In this document: piece by piece, positions 23,570 to 36,079 of the stretch | How positions within the stretch are numbered: the stretch's first letter is position 1 | How the letters are laid out: every line of letters starts with the position of its first letter | From: Tricholoma matsutake | Taxonomy: Eukaryota; Basidiomycota; Agaricomycetes; Agaricales; Tricholomataceae | Assembly: GCA_026075535.2 (NCBI GenBank) | Contig: AP026548.1 | Coordinates: 10,139,997 to 10,203,996, forward strand | DNA: 64,000 bases | Direction: 5' to 3' | The notes under the pieces: generated by a model | What the model was told of the DNA's origin: nothing | The model's database searches: none | What the model saw: only the letters and a program-made list of their open reading frames with translations | Made by a program: the position numbers and the translations under genes

Positions 23570-26200
23570 CATAGTACACCAGTTGGTCAAATGGCCAATT
23601 TTGACCATCACAATAAATTCCAAATGATATTTTATATAGATAGAGCGCATTAATAGGATCATATTAATCACAAAATTTTGAATTTTGGCGGACTAGTTCT
23701 TGAGATATGCAGGAAATACTGAAAATATAGGTTTCATGAGCTTCTGCATGAATGAGGCACTCAAAAATTGGGTTTTTCTGACAGTTAGTCTTGTAACATG
23801 TCCCAGTAAGTTAGAAAAATGGTTTGGTGATTTTTACTCTCTTACATAAGTTCTGAAGGAGCTGATCATGAAATTATGACAACTGGAAGTTGTATCTTGA
23901 CCATTACACATGCAAAATTCATGATTTTGACTGTTCCCCAGTCCCTCAGTCCTATTGAAGTTGGGAACATAAGTATCTCAATTTTTTGTGCCCAGAGTCC
24001 AGTACAATGGCCAGTACTATCTTGATATCAAATATGCACGTGATGGTTCTGAACCATCACATGCATTAAGATGCATGTCACCATCACCATGACATGATGT
24101 GACACTTCTGCAAAATTTATTGTCAACAATTATCTTGTAACAACATTACTTTTGATGAGAGACATCATGTGACGGTTAAGAACCATCATGTGCATTTAAT
24201 AAATTTATCATAGATAATGGGGCCCGGCAGGGCCCTGCGAACGATTGTAGCAGAGAAAGTGGTCATTGCCTTTTTGGGAAAGTCAAAACTCATCCTCGTT
24301 CTTAAGATTGTTTCTTAGCTTCCACAGGCCTGATTTGACTCAAATAAGTCATGGTGACAGTATGTAGGACCCCTTGCTTGAGTTGTCATATGCAAAATCT
24401 GTATTCAGATCGTTGATCTTATATTCTGTAGTTAAGTCCTCATTCTTGAGATCTTTGCATTGAACACGGAAGATTGGAAGGACTAAGCCATTTAATAAAA
24501 TTCCACTCAGAAGACTTTGATTAAAGCATGTATGAGAGTATTTCTTCTCATACAAAGTATATGTGAATCGTTGTGCATACTTAGAAAAGTACCTGTACCA
24601 CTTTTCACTGTGAGTTCAGAGGGGGTCAAATTTTTTCCCCACTATCCATTCTGTCACTGTACAAAAGTAGGGGTGACTAAGTGCACAGCACCATTGTCAA
24701 ACAGTCTTTGCATGCTTAGAAAGATGGTTCTGAACTGTCACATGCATTGAATAAATTTATTGTTGACAATTGTTCCACTTACTTGGGGGTCTGAATATGG
24801 AGGAAATACTGAAAATATAGGTTTCATGAGTTTCTGCAAGAATGAGGCATTAGGTTTTTCTGACAGTTAGTCTTGGAACATGTCCCAGTAAGTCAGGAAA
24901 ATGGTTTGGTAATTTTTACTATCTTACATAAGTTCTGAAGGAGCTAATCATGAAATTATGACAACTCGAAGTTGTATCTTCAGCACTACACATGCGAAAT
25001 TTGTGATTTTCACTGTTCCTAAGTCCCTCAGGCTTATCAAAGTTGGGAACATAGGTATCTCAATTTTCAGTGGCCCAAGTCACCTGTACTATCTAGATGT
25101 CAAATGTGCATGTGACGGTTCTGAACCATCACGTCCATTGAGATGCATGTGACAGTTCTGAATAAATTTATTGTCAACAACATTACTTTTGATGTGAGAC
25201 AGACATCACATGCAGCCACTTTGGAAAACTTATGTATAAGTAGAGCTGTGCAGTCACCACTACTTTTGTACAATGTCATACATCAATAGTAACATTGTCA
25301 ACAATAAATTTATTCAGTGCACGTGTTGGTCAAATGGCCAATTTTGAACATCAAAATAAATTCCAAATGATATACAATTATATTCATCCCAAGATCATGA
25401 ATTTTGGCGGACTAGTTCTTGAGATATAGACAAAATACTAACAATGTAGTATATATATGCGTTTCTGAATGCATAGGGCCCTCAAAAATCACCCTTTTGC
25501 TCCAGTTAGTCTGTAACAATGTCATAGTAAGTTGGGAAAATAGTCGGGTGAATTTCACTATCTTATGTAATTTCCAAAAGAGTGAATCATAAAATTATGA
25601 GAACAAGAAGTTGTATCTCAATCTCTACATGTCCAAAATTCATAATTCCAACAGCACTCAAGTCCCTCAGATCTACTAAGGTTGGGAACATAAGTATCTT
25701 GAATTCTGGTGGCTGGAGTCCAGTACAACAGCCTATGCTATGTGGCCACCAACTGTGCACATGATGGTTCTGAACCATCATGTGTATTGTAAATACATGT
25801 GATGAAAAATCTGCTACATATATTAATTAACTCTAAACATGTTACAATGCTTGTCACCACCTCACCAATACTGCTCTGATGTGACCAAAAATCTGCTACA
25901 TATATTAGTTAACTCTAAATGTGCTAGAATGGCAGATTTTTCTACTCAGATGGAAATAGTCCAGTTAATTTTACTATCCAAAGAAGCAGATCAGGAAATT
26001 ATGACAATTATGTTCCACTATCTGAAGAAGCAGATCATGAAGTTATGACAATTATGCATAGCATATCATAAACAAGCATCATTATGGTGCTGGAGTCCAG
26101 TACAATAGCCTGTGCTATGTAGCCGCTAACTGGTCACGTGACAGTTCTGAACCATCACATGTGTTGGAAATACATGTGATGGAAAGTCTGCTAGTTAACT
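23570..26200. repeat. Array of related, diverged non-coding repeats
   Basis: Blocks starting near 23570, 24770, 25330 and 25990 share long runs in the same order: CAAATGGCCAATTTTGA, GGCGGACTAGTTCTTGAGAT, ACATGTCCCAGTAAGT, AAGGAGCTGATCATGAAATT, AAGTCCCTCAG with GGGAACATAAGTATCT. Each block ends close to a palindrome CATGTGATGGTTC/GAACCATCACATG. No open frame spans a block. They look like several truncated copies of one AT-rich mobile repeat, but I see no terminal repeats to class it. Confidence 0.7.
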
Positions 26201-26744
26201 CTAAATGTGCTAGAATCACACATTTTCTACTCCGATGGCAATAGTCTGGTGAATTTTGCTATTTAAAGAAGCAGATCATGAAGAACTATAACAATTATGC
26301 ATAGTGTTGTGTAACATAGCATAACATAGCATACCATAGCATAAAAAGCATAATATGACCCAAGATATGTATATATTTCAGATGAGTATTTCATGTAATT
26401 CTCTCTGCATGGATTTCCTACTTTATGTGCACCCCACTTCTTATTTCTAAAGTAGTTGATTGGGTTATATTAGTGTTGTTCACAGTACCCATTTTTGGGC
26501 CATTTTCAGCTCATTTTCAGGTTCATTTTCAGATCAGTTTTGGCTGTTTGGCAGAATAATGATCAAAATGGACCGAAAAAATGAAGCCAAAAACAACGTG
26601 AAAAATTGCTACTATGAATGCTTTGATTCCTTTCTTTTAGCCAAGACTTCTCTCTACTCCTTGTGCATCAAGTGGTGGGAAAAAGTACCAAACCTGACCA
26701 CATTAGGATGTTAGGTGCATGTGATGGTTCAGAACCATCACATG
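24037..26744. repeat. Seven copies of a 27-bp palindrome
   Basis: Arms CATGTGATGGTTC and GAACCATCACATG around one central base recur at about 24037, 24166, 24723 (partial), 25109, 25758, 26135 and 26718. Differences are mainly C/T or A/G at CpG positions, and both arms stay complementary in most copies. Confidence 0.85.
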
Positions 26745-26870
26745 CAATATGTGGATGTCACATGATGGTTTTCCACTCTTAACACCCCCAGATACCTGTT
26801 TGCACAACTTGCATTTTAAATTGTGCAGGAGATCACATTGAATCAAGTGCATCTCTAGCCTAATTCAAAT

Positions 26871-29800
26871 ATGCCTAGTTCTTGGGGATCACAATGCATG
26901 GTATGGCCTGACTTCACAGATTCATCCTTCTCAAACTCCAGAAATGCTCGGAGTTGGTCAAACTTCACAGATTCTGATCAAGTAATGCATACTCAGGAAA
27001 TTCATGCACAATTGCCTCCCCCATCAGCGCAGCTACACACAGGTGGCTCTTGGAGCCCATTCCCCTCATGGTCTGCATCGGATTGGAGCACATGTCCACC
27101 ATGGTCCACATCAGAGAATAGTTCTAACCATCAGAAAGAACACTGGGATGTGGAAAGCTTTCTGGGTTCTCAGCCTAGTAACAAATGTGATGAAGACTAC
27201 AAGCCAGGTTCCAAGTTCAGCCCACTTATCCATTCTCCAAAACCCCAATCAGAAACCAATGTGTCAGATCCCATAACACAGCCATCCCCACCAATTGGTA
27301 TGTCACTAACACATCCATACTGGTTGTTCACTACCCATACCTTATTTATTATCTAGCGATGCACCTTGCCAATTCAGTTTTTTGGGTAGATGCCTGTCAT
27401 AATCTAGAAACCCTGAAACCTGGAGGGCTCATAACACTGTCAGTACTAGATTTCTTTTTGAGCTGGGAATCCCATCAAAGTCAACATTCTGGTAACTCAG
27501 CCAACTCCTTCTATTATCTCCATACCGAGACTGTACGAAAATTCACTGGAGACCTCAATCATGACAATTCCCTTGTACAAAAGTGCCTTGGCTTGGACAC
27601 TGGGCCTATCCCTCATGCTCCAGTCATATTTTTAGTCACCTCAATGCCAAACAGATATTTTCTTGCCTTGTTTGACTTTTCGGAGAAAAAGGTTTTGATT
27701 TTGGGATGCTATGGACTTCAAATATTGGATATCATATCTGTTCATGCAGAGTGGGGGTCCTGGAGTGGTCACACACTCTGGCACAGAATCGGAAGAGCAT
27801 TTAAGTGGCTCACATCCGAGATGACAGAGGCTCAATCTATGGTGGTCATATATGAAGCAAATTGGATTCCGGTATATTTCTGCACCCAGTTAGGATGAAA
27901 ATTGGGCTAACTATGTCAATTAGCAGGATTCTCACTCAGGCCCTGATATTGCAGCATTTTCCAAGCTGCTGAAAGACAGGGATTGGACTTGGGACAAGGT
28001 TTCATCCCACAGCCAACTACCCAATCTTTCTTGTGAGCACAAGGCAAGAGAACTAATGTTTCACACTATTCTCCATGCCTCGCATTCATGCTTCATCCTT
28101 TGGAAGAAAATGTCCAGAGGAAAAAAGGATTGGATACAGCCTCCGGAAGCATTGATTGCTGAAATGCATATCCCACCTGCTCAATTTCAGTGGGTCAGAA
28201 ATATGACCCTGGTCTTTCTGAATCAAAGTTGGAAATGCCAAACATGCCAGATTCATGCTGTTTCTGATGATTCCCCCATGGATGATACAAAAAGTCCTTA
28301 TCTGAAAGGCAGACCCCTATGCCCACTGTCAAAAATCAGAACGCTTCACCTCCCACATCCTCTTCCTATGGAAGAAATGGATACAGCATCTTCATCATCT
28401 GATACTTCTGATGATGGTAGTGGATTCGGTGACTTTGATGACTACAGCACTGCACCAATATGGAGTGGTAATGATCCACCCCTCTTTGATGGGTGGACCT
28501 TTAATTCCTCTTATTCTCCGACTCTCCCCAGCTTTTTTTTTACATGGAAAGACAGAGGATACAGGTTGCCTCCAGATTTTGCCAAGATTTCCCAGAAAAA
28601 GATCCCTACAGATTTGGTTTCACGCCTCTTACCCACTGCTTTTCCATCTACAATCAACAATGTTACACTTCCATCTATGATCAACACTGCTACCTTTCCA
28701 TCTACAATAAACAATTCCACCCCCCCGTCTACAATCAACAATGAGCTTGAAACACCAGGGGGCACACCAACTGGCAGTATTGTTCCAGAAACCATTTCCT
28801 TGGGTGCAAAAGGGATTCTGGATGAGGCTGGGAGAACTCCGAAAACACGAGAAAGTTATAATGCTTTCATTTGAGGAAAGACCAGGATGGATGATTTCCT
28901 GGAGCTGGACCTAGAACAAGATCACATTCCCTTAACTCGGGAGCAGGTTTCAATCTCCATCAACATTGATAGTGTTCTCTGGGTCACCACAAATACATCT
29001 CTATCATGCAAAGGTGCTATCAATCTCCATCTACTCCCTCATTTTTCAGATCAACCCCCATTTTCTGCAAATCCCTCTGTATATATTGCACTTTTGGGAC
29101 CTCCAGAAGACCAAAGAGAATTGAATAATCCACAGTTCCAAAGAAAATCTCAGTACCCCCTCAGTTCCATTCCTCATATGCCATTTGGTTATTTTGGTGA
29201 AGCCTCTCAGCAGTTTAACCTGTATATTTTCTTCCCCAGAATGATACACAAAAACACCAACAACAATCAAGCAATTACCATAATGCCTCATGAACTGCAA
29301 GAGCTGTGGATTTCAGAAGCTATTTTCAAAGCATTGGCTTCTGCCCTCGATCACTATCCTGGAGTCATAGAATATCTCCCTCAGAGTATGGAGCAACTTT
29401 GTTGGAAAACAGGAGATTGTGCTCGACGTCCCACAATTGCCCTTGCTCCAGAGTCACTGGAATCTCTTTTGGCTGCTGTTAATTACGCAGTATCTCAAAA
29501 TTATGATCTTCTTTCTCGCTTCGGGTCATTTTTTTTTGTTCTTGATGCAAGAGGTATAAAAAAGGCATATTTCCTGCAAAAGCAAATCAGAAATCTCTGG
29601 AGAATACATGTTATTTCTTACAAATTTTGGCCTAGAAAATTGCATGTGGAAAAGTGTAAATTTCTCCAGGTGAAAATCTGGCAAACATGAGGAGAAAATT
29701 ACCTTTTCCACATGCAATTTTCTAGGCCAAAATTTGTAAGAAATAACTTGTATTCTCCAGAGATTTCTGATTTGCTCTTGCAGGAAAAATACCTTTTTTT

Positions 29801-30180
29801 TCCTGGGAAAAAAATCAGGGGGAAATCAAGAGGAAATAAGTTCTTTTCACTTCAAATTTCCCTCTTTTCTCTCCACACAAATGATATATTTTCCCATAGG
29901 CAGATTGCAGAGAAAATAAAGAGAAGATAACCTATTTTCACCAGTTTTTCTTTACTTGTTTGCTACATGAAAAAGCGTAATTTTCTCCACATTTTCTCCA
30001 CATTTTCTCTCTGGGAAAGTTTTGCCCTGCCTGTTGTGTGAGCCATGCATTACAAGGGTTGTTGCAACCCCACTCCACATTTCTTTGCAGACCCTGGAAT
30101 ATCACAGAAGGATGAAGAACAGATCCATCTGCACAGATGGTCTCGATGACTGTGACAAGCCCCCTATTCCATACTCAATT
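26871..30180 (+). pseudogene. Unrecognised multi-exon gene, broken by stops and a MITE
   Basis: A first frame (26871-27297) joins in phase to 27359-27898 if the GTATGT...TCTAG intron at 27298-27355 (TCACTAAC branch) is removed. After a frameshift near 27895, the frame continues to 28874. It includes an acidic Ser/Asp stretch (SSSSDTSDDGSGFGDFDDY, near 28390) and a fourfold FPSTINN-type repeat (about 28650-28745). A single TGA (28872-28874, CGA expected) separates it from 28887-29690, which reads on as GKTRMDDFLELDLEQDHIPL. The last residues run into the hairpin element at 29570, and likely coding resumes beyond it (LHISLQTLEYHRRMKNRSIC, near 30080). About 900 residues in all. I know no domain here. 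It is possibly a multicopy gene of mobile origin. Confidence 0.5.
29570..30015. mobile_element. MITE-like insertion with an 85-bp-arm hairpin (R2)
   Basis: Positions 29570-29654 and 29703-29787 are inverted copies of 85 bp with two mismatches by eye, around a 48-bp loop. The following 225 bp (TTTTCTCC and GGGAAA-rich) resemble 45080-45470. It interrupts the reading frame of the gene at 26871-30180. Confidence 0.75.
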
Positions 30181-30545
30181 GAATAAATAGTCTGTTGATG
30201 ATGATCAATCATGGCAGTGATTCTTGCACCAATGCCAAGTAGAATACCCTTTTTGTCCATATTGTAGAGATTCCCTGGCAGAATATAGACTCTTTTATCA
30301 CATCAGTGAGCATATTGAAGAATTCATCAATGGCAAACTGATTGAGTGCTTTGGCATGTGTTTTCTCCAAACCTGTTGTCTTCTTCATCTTCAAATTTGG
30401 ATGATGCTTACAGAAGCATTTTGGCCATGATCCCCCAACTTGCTTACCAGAAATTTCACTGGCACACTGTGCAACAGATGTGTATGTCATGGGTATACCA
30501 CAATGGCCTTGAATTTTAACCCTTTTGGGTAAGATCTCCTCCTGG
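30020..30545 (-). pseudogene. pogo/Tigger-like DDE transposase fragment
   Basis: On the minus strand, a CENP-B-type DNA-binding region (VAQCASEISGKQVGGSWPK, then KMKKTTGLEKTHAKALNQFA) is followed by the linker FFNMLTDVIKE. After a frameshift comes NLYNMDKKGILLGIGARITA, the block holding the first catalytic Asp. After a second frameshift comes ETICADGSVLHPSVIFQGLQ and NNPCNAWLT. These blocks, in this order, are characteristic of pogo-family transposases in fungi. The catalytic C-terminal half is missing beyond 30020. Confidence 0.75.
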
Positions 30546-30557
30546 GCTTCAGTGAGG

Positions 30558-30950
30558 AGTAGTCCCCCAACCTTTCAAAATATGATGAACAACATTTTCA
30601 AGGATGTAATAGACAAAGGTGTGGTAATAATATTTATTGACAACATTCTGATATTTACGGAGGATGAAGAAATCATGAGGTGATAGTACAGGAGGTGTTA
30701 TGGAGGTTGGCAGAGAATGATCTATTTTTGAAACCAGAGAAGTGTGTGTTTGGGGCAAGCGAGATTGAGTTCCTAGGATTATTGATCAGCCCTGATAGGA
30801 TCAAAATGAATTTGATCAAGGTACAGGTGATCACAGATTGGCCTGCGCCCACCTGTGTTAAGGAGGTTCAAGCCTTTTTGGGACTCGCAAATTATTATCA
30901 TCGCTTTGTGCACAATTTTCTAAAATTGCCGCACCATTACTGGACATGAG
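30558..30950 (+). pseudogene. pol: Gypsy family B reverse transcriptase fragment
   Basis: It reads PPTFQNMMNNIFKDVIDKGV, then FIDN at the catalytic site (as in element B), a frameshift, and FLKPEKCVFGASEIEFLGLL to ANYYHRFVHNF. It closely matches 10140-10560 on the minus strand. The FIDN substitution in both copies shows the dead site predates their separation or reflects the same source. Confidence 0.85.
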
Positions 30951-31560
30951 GTAGGCAGGGGCAGATATTGGCATAGGGTGGAAGATGCTTGGAAGGAACA
31001 TGAATATTGGCAGCATTGGTGCAACATTCTGCAGGCCAGATAACATGAGGATGGTTCAGACAATTTAAAATAAGCCCTATTTCATGCACCTGCTGTGAAA
31101 CTTCAACATCCCTGTGCCTCCCATGCCCATAACAAATTCCATAAGCTAACATGTTGAAAAAGTGCATACAGATGTAACAGAGTGCATAGAGGCATGAATA
31201 AAAATATAACAACAGCTGCTAATGAAACATTAGGTTTATATGAAGATGACTACCAAAGGTCATGGACACACCTTGTCATCTGAAACTGACATGTGTCAAT
31301 CAAGGCTGCCCATCCAAAATGTAAAACAAATGGGTGAGACAAATGTATATGTGAAGTTTTGAAGGATTCAATTTGAAATTGCATCCACAAGGCAGTGGCT
31401 ACTGCATTTGGCCATGCCATTGATGTTACCAAATTAGGCAAATTCTCAGCTTGGCAACAATAACCTGCCTGTTTACAATGTTTACAATTTGATATCTGCC
31501 TACAGCTACAAAAGACTTAGGACATGCCTAGGCAGCCTCGATAGACCCAAAAATGTCTAC
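30951..31560. other. Spacer, no gene recognised
   Basis: AT-rich sequence between the gypsy fragment and the LINE 3' end. Nothing is supported. Confidence 0.35.
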
Positions 31561-31565
31561 TATTA

Positions 31566-32840
31566 TTGATCTCCCATGTTCCAATGTCTTCCCCCTTTCT
31601 CATTCTGCCTTGCCATTTCCCTCTGCATGTTACCCCATATCCTCCCTGCCAGTCAAATAGCCTCAAGATGCCAATCATGTGATATATGGTAGGTTAGTTG
31701 TTGTTGTAATACACTATCAAGTTGTCCATTCTTTGTTAAATCCCATGGTATTTGAGGGGTCAGCCCTAGATAATAAAAGGAATAATGTAGCAGCCATATA
31801 TCATTGTTTTTGAACATGGACTTCACTATCAAGAGGAGACCACTTGTCATAGTCTCCAATAAGCCCTTGTCTGCCAACTTGATCTTCATCTTCTCTACAA
31901 TTCTTTCAGCAATTTCCATCCTCCATCTTTTATAGTGTTTGCATTTGATGTATAAGTGATGCATATCCTTTAGCTGAAGCAACACCTGTTCTCTTCTAAC
32001 TTCCCTCTTTTGTGCCAAGTTTCTCCTGTTGCCAGTTGTCCAGAGCAAACATAAAGTTGTATGAGTATTGTAGGGTGATGTGGCTTTCATATAAGGGTAG
32101 TCAGGGGGTGGGATCATATAACCATGTTGTCATCCTCTGGCTACTACCAGCCCACAACTTTTCTGCAGTGGATTTTGCAACATCTTGTTTGATGAAAACC
32201 TATATGTTGGATTCAATCCATCCATCCTGTGTGTGATAGAATGCATAATTGCCCATGCAAAGTGATGGACTTGGGGCTACTAGAATGTGATGTATGCCTC
32301 TTTGTGCAGACATCACATAAGGGTCTGCCTCTGTATTTAGCTTTGATGGCACTGTGAGGCCATCCAAATGTCCTTGAGTGTAGTTGACTAGAACTTGCTT
32401 CTGTCAGACCAGTGACATAATCCAACTGTAATATGACTGGCCATTCATGTGTCAAAGCTTGGGTTCCTGATCTGCTATTGTTTTGCTGTCACTGATGAGA
32501 CATGTGGAATTCATATGATCAGAGTATAGTTGAGCTGTCTTGGGGGGTTCAACAGTGAGAACTAGTCCTAGGATGAGACCCATCAGTTCACCATGTAGAA
32601 TTGAGGAATTACATCCTGTGGTTTGCAGCACCAGGGTCTGGGGACCCATCACCATGGCCATAACTGTTCTGTCTTTCCCAATTCCAGCTGATGCTGGTAT
32701 CATTGAGCCATCAGAGGCCCATAGCTGCTTGTGACTTGACATTTGTGAATGGGTTAGGTTGCTGTTGTCAGCTAGGTGCTGAATAAGGATCTCAGCCCAT
32801 CTGTGGTGTTCAGGGCATTTGACCAGGAGTTCTGCATCTC
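31566..32840 (-). pseudogene. LINE (non-LTR) C-terminal fragment with RNase H
   Basis: The minus-strand frame contains CPEHHRWAEILIQHLADNSN, then an RNase H domain: Asp in LWASDGSMIPASAGIG, Glu in LHGELMGLILGL and Asp in LYSDHMNSTCLI. A C-terminal Cys/His motif (MHHLYIKCKHYKRW) follows, and the end is WHLEAI, TGA, LAGRIWGN and on to a TAA near 31566. Domain order matches fungal LINEs that carry an RNase H, a feature of the Tad1-like group. The endonuclease and reverse transcriptase are absent, as expected for a 5'-truncated insertion. Stops and frameshifts occur near 31655, 32120 and 32450. Confidence 0.72.
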
Positions 32841-33189
32841 CATTTTAGGTCTAGATGTGATAGTGCTTCTGACACCTTATGGTAGTTGCATATGCTGGCC
32901 AAGGACCGTGTGGCATTAGTTATCATATTTCACACTATGAAGGTCAGCCATCCCACATCATCCATTGTTCACTTACCCATATCCACCAGTGTTCATATTC
33001 CCTTGCTTCTAAGAGATAAGGCATGACATGGGTATTGGTAAACCTGTAATAATATGGTTACAGGTATGCACGGTTATGGGTTGTACCATTTTCCACAGTG
33101 TTACAGGTATGTGTGGGTATGCTGGTACCAGGGTTTTGGTCAGGTCAGTGATCATCTGACCTTGTTGATATACTCACAATGTTTCTAAT

Positions 33190-33770
33190 TTAAAACTACA
33201 GGATGATTCATGACCACTGCCACCACTATAGCACCCCCAACCACCACTGTGAACAATTGCTCATGGGGTGGAAATTTGGAGCAAGGATGACTAGTAAGCA
33301 ACTACAAAGGCCACATTGTGGCCCAAACAATATCTATCATTGTTTGGGCCCTAGGTATATTTTCTATCTTTTGTTCTTGTTTTTTTCTAACTAATGTTTT
33401 TATTCAATTTTTTAGGTTCTAATAGTGCTATAACAATGAGACAACACTGTTGACAGCACCACCCCACCACTGTTGCAAGCCTCTGCTTGCAAGGTGAATA
33501 ACAACAGGGATGGGACCAGCGATGAACAAGAAATGACACACCCCACTCCAGCCTCACAAGCAACTGCTTGTGGGGTGGATCACAGGTGGAATGACAATGA
33601 TGATGATGACCCAAGATGACAATGAGGGTGGCATTGTGGGGTGGAAACAGGGAGCAACTTGTTCTGTTCTGGGCAACTACAGGCACCACTACCCCCCCTC
33701 TCTTGCTCCAAATGTGTGTGGGGGGGTTCTCCTATATATTAGTTTAGTGTAATTAATTCAGTGTAACTAT
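33190..33770 (+). repeat. R3 family copy 1 (hairpin plus intron)
   Basis: A 12-bp perfect hairpin, GGCCCAAACAAT/ATTGTTTGGGCC (33320-33350), is followed by an intron-like segment 33355-33415 (GTATAT donor, CTAAC at 33387, TTTTTTAG acceptor). The palindromes near 33249 and 33555 (AAGCAACTGCTT) are those found in all R3 copies. Confidence 0.65.
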
Positions 33771-33984
33771 ATTATTAAAATCCATAAACCTGTGAATAAT
33801 GATGGGTACAGGTGCAGATACCACAAAATATACCCAGGGGTTACCCATGTCATGCCCTACTAAGAGAGTGCATTGTGTTCCCATTTGGTTTGTTAATGTT
33901 TCCTAAGAGGTGATGACTGTCTGCACATGCAATGGAATGAGAGATAGAAACATCACCTTTTACATTTGTAAGGACAGTTTGGGG

Positions 33985-34690
33985 CTCTGTGAGAAATCCT
34001 TGATAAAATGCCAATAGAAATTGATGATGCCCAGGAAAGGCTGCACCTCTTTCTTGTTTGTGGGGGTTGGCCAGGCTGTGACCACATTCACCTTATCCAT
34101 CTCCACCTGACCCTCTGAGATAATCAGGCCAAGGTACTCAATCTTGGTCTTCTCAAACTTGAACTTGTCCTGATGAAGGTAGAGTTTGTACTGTCAAAGT
34201 TGTTCCAGGACAACACGTGATGTGACAGTGCTCTTCAACTGTGCAAGTGAAGATGAGGATGTCTTCAAGATAGATATAAACAATGCCTTCAAGGATGAGG
34301 TCATGGAAGATGTCATTCATCATGGTCTGAAAGGTGGCAGGACTATTAGTAAGGCCAAAGAACATGATGAGTGGTTCAAAAAGACCATGGTTGGTACAAA
34401 AGGCTGCCTTCCACTCATCTCCCTCCTTTATCCTCACATTATTGTAACCCCAATGGATGTCAAGCTTGGTGAAGTATTGGGCTCCATGGAGCTGGTTCAC
34501 AAGTTCAGAGATGAGAGGTAATGGGTAGCAATTTTTGACCGTGATGTCATTGAGCCTTCTGTAATCTTGAATCAGTCAAAGTGAGCCATCCTTCTTCTTG
34601 ACAAGGAAAAAGGGAGAGGCCATGGATGACTTCAATGGTCAAATATGTCCAGAGGCCAGGTGCTCATCAATGAACTGTAGTCTTTGAGGT
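33985..34690 (-). pseudogene. pol: Gypsy fragment D, reverse transcriptase of family A
   Basis: The minus-strand frame carries [40 protein letters not shown] and YLED in place of YLDD, so the second-to-last catalytic Asp is lost. Flanking it are HLASG and KKDGSL upstream and INFYWHFIKDFS downstream. It is an internal piece of the element A family with no LTR. Confidence 0.85.
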
Positions 34691-34899
34691 CTAGTTGCTG
34701 CAACCAAAAAAAAAACTGGAACTCAACTGGACCCATCTGCAAGCAATGGGTCTTTCTGGTTGCAGTTGGGCCTCATTGTCAACAGTTGTGGTTGCAGTTG
34801 GTAGGCTCAGGCTCGTAAGTCCAACCAATTGGAACCAGTCACAACCAGTCGCAATTTGGTGGCCTTACCTCACTACTCAATCTTAGATAGTACAATTTT

Positions 34900-35930
34900 T
34901 ATTTTATTTTCTATGTAATTTACTTACTCCATAACAAATTTGGGGCATGCCCAAGGAATGACAGGTTGGATGGGCAAGGGTTTATATATGTTTGGGCCAT
35001 TTGTATATGTTTGAATATGTGTGGTGCAAGTAAACAGCAATGTGACACATTTGTTTGTATGTGCCATCATTTGCTTCTCACGACAACAACAATGATGGCC
35101 ACAAACAACATGGGCCCAAACAATGTTATCGTCATTTGGGCCCATGGTAAGTTTTCTTTTGTATATCTTTATGTTTACTAACTTCATTTCTATGTTTTTA
35201 GGTTGAAAGTCTTTGGTAATGATGTGCACTGACACGTACAAACCACACCCACCCACCCTACCTCCTCCCCATCGAAATGGGATGTGAGGAGTGCTGATCA
35301 GTCAGGAGGATGGGGAGGGACACCAGGAGACCCCAGCAGGGGGATACCTGCCAGGTAAGCCCCCCCAGCTGCACCCACCTCCATGCCACGTCACAGCTAA
35401 CCCACCCCACCTAGATCAGACATGCCCTCTCTTGCTCCAAATGTGAGATGGAGGGGTATGTTCTTTTTCTATGGCAACACCCCCCTCCCTCGCTCCAAAC
35501 GTGAGATGGAGGGGCCTCTATTATGTTTCCAGCACCACTACCCAGCCTGCGAGCCACTGCTCACAGGGGGAGATGGGGGTGCTGACTGAGAGGAATGACA
35601 ATGGGGGTATGACCACCAACCCAACAAGAACAATGTGGCACTGCTGCAATATTGCCAACCCAACAATGATGATGACAATGATGATGATGATGATGACATG
35701 GCACTGCTGCCACGTCACCAACACCCACTGCCAACCCCAATAATGACGATGGTGGCCCTGCCACCCCCCTCTCTTGCTCCAAACGCAAGCAGGGGGGGGT
35801 TCTTGATCTTTTCTACATGACTACAGCTACCTCCCCCCCTCTCTTGCTCCCAACATGAGCAGGGGGAAGGTTCTTGTTATTTTATTATTAGTTTTATTAG
35901 TACATATTATTATTTACAAATTACTATACA
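34900..35930 (+). repeat. R3 family copy 2 (hairpin plus intron)
   Basis: Perfect 12-bp arms CATGGGCCCAAA/TTTGGGCCCATG (35109-35146) are followed directly by a canonical intron, GTAAGT at 35147 to TTTTTAG at 35201, with TTTACTAAC inside. Downstream, CTCTCTTGCTCCAAATGTGA-type strings repeat at about 35430, 35490, 35770 and 35842. An ATG/GAT microsatellite lies at 35667-35697. Confidence 0.65.
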
Positions 35931-35933
35931 TAT

Positions 35934-36078
35934 GTATGGTTGCGACTGGTTGGAACCAGTTGCAAACCAACAACAACTGGTCACCGACCGGTTCACCATG
36001 GTTGTGGTCACGGTTGGTGGGATTTTGTAAGTGAGACAACTGGTTGTGGTTGTGGTTGTGTTAGGGTGACACCCACTA
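35934..36078. repeat. hAT-like end with the R1 terminus
   Basis: GGTTGCGACTGGTTGGAACC-like, GGTTGTGG-rich sequence ends in GTGTTAGGGTGACACCCACT (36058-36077), identical to the right end of R1 copy 1. Similar Asn/Gln-codon-like CCAACC/GGTTGG sequence at 34692-34860 may be the opposite end, with R3 copy 2 between them. Confidence 0.45.
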
Positions 36079-36079
36079 A

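Noticed and set aside
24037..26744. CRISPR-like array
   Set aside because: The repeated palindromes are irregularly spaced, embedded in longer repeats, and the organism is a eukaryote.
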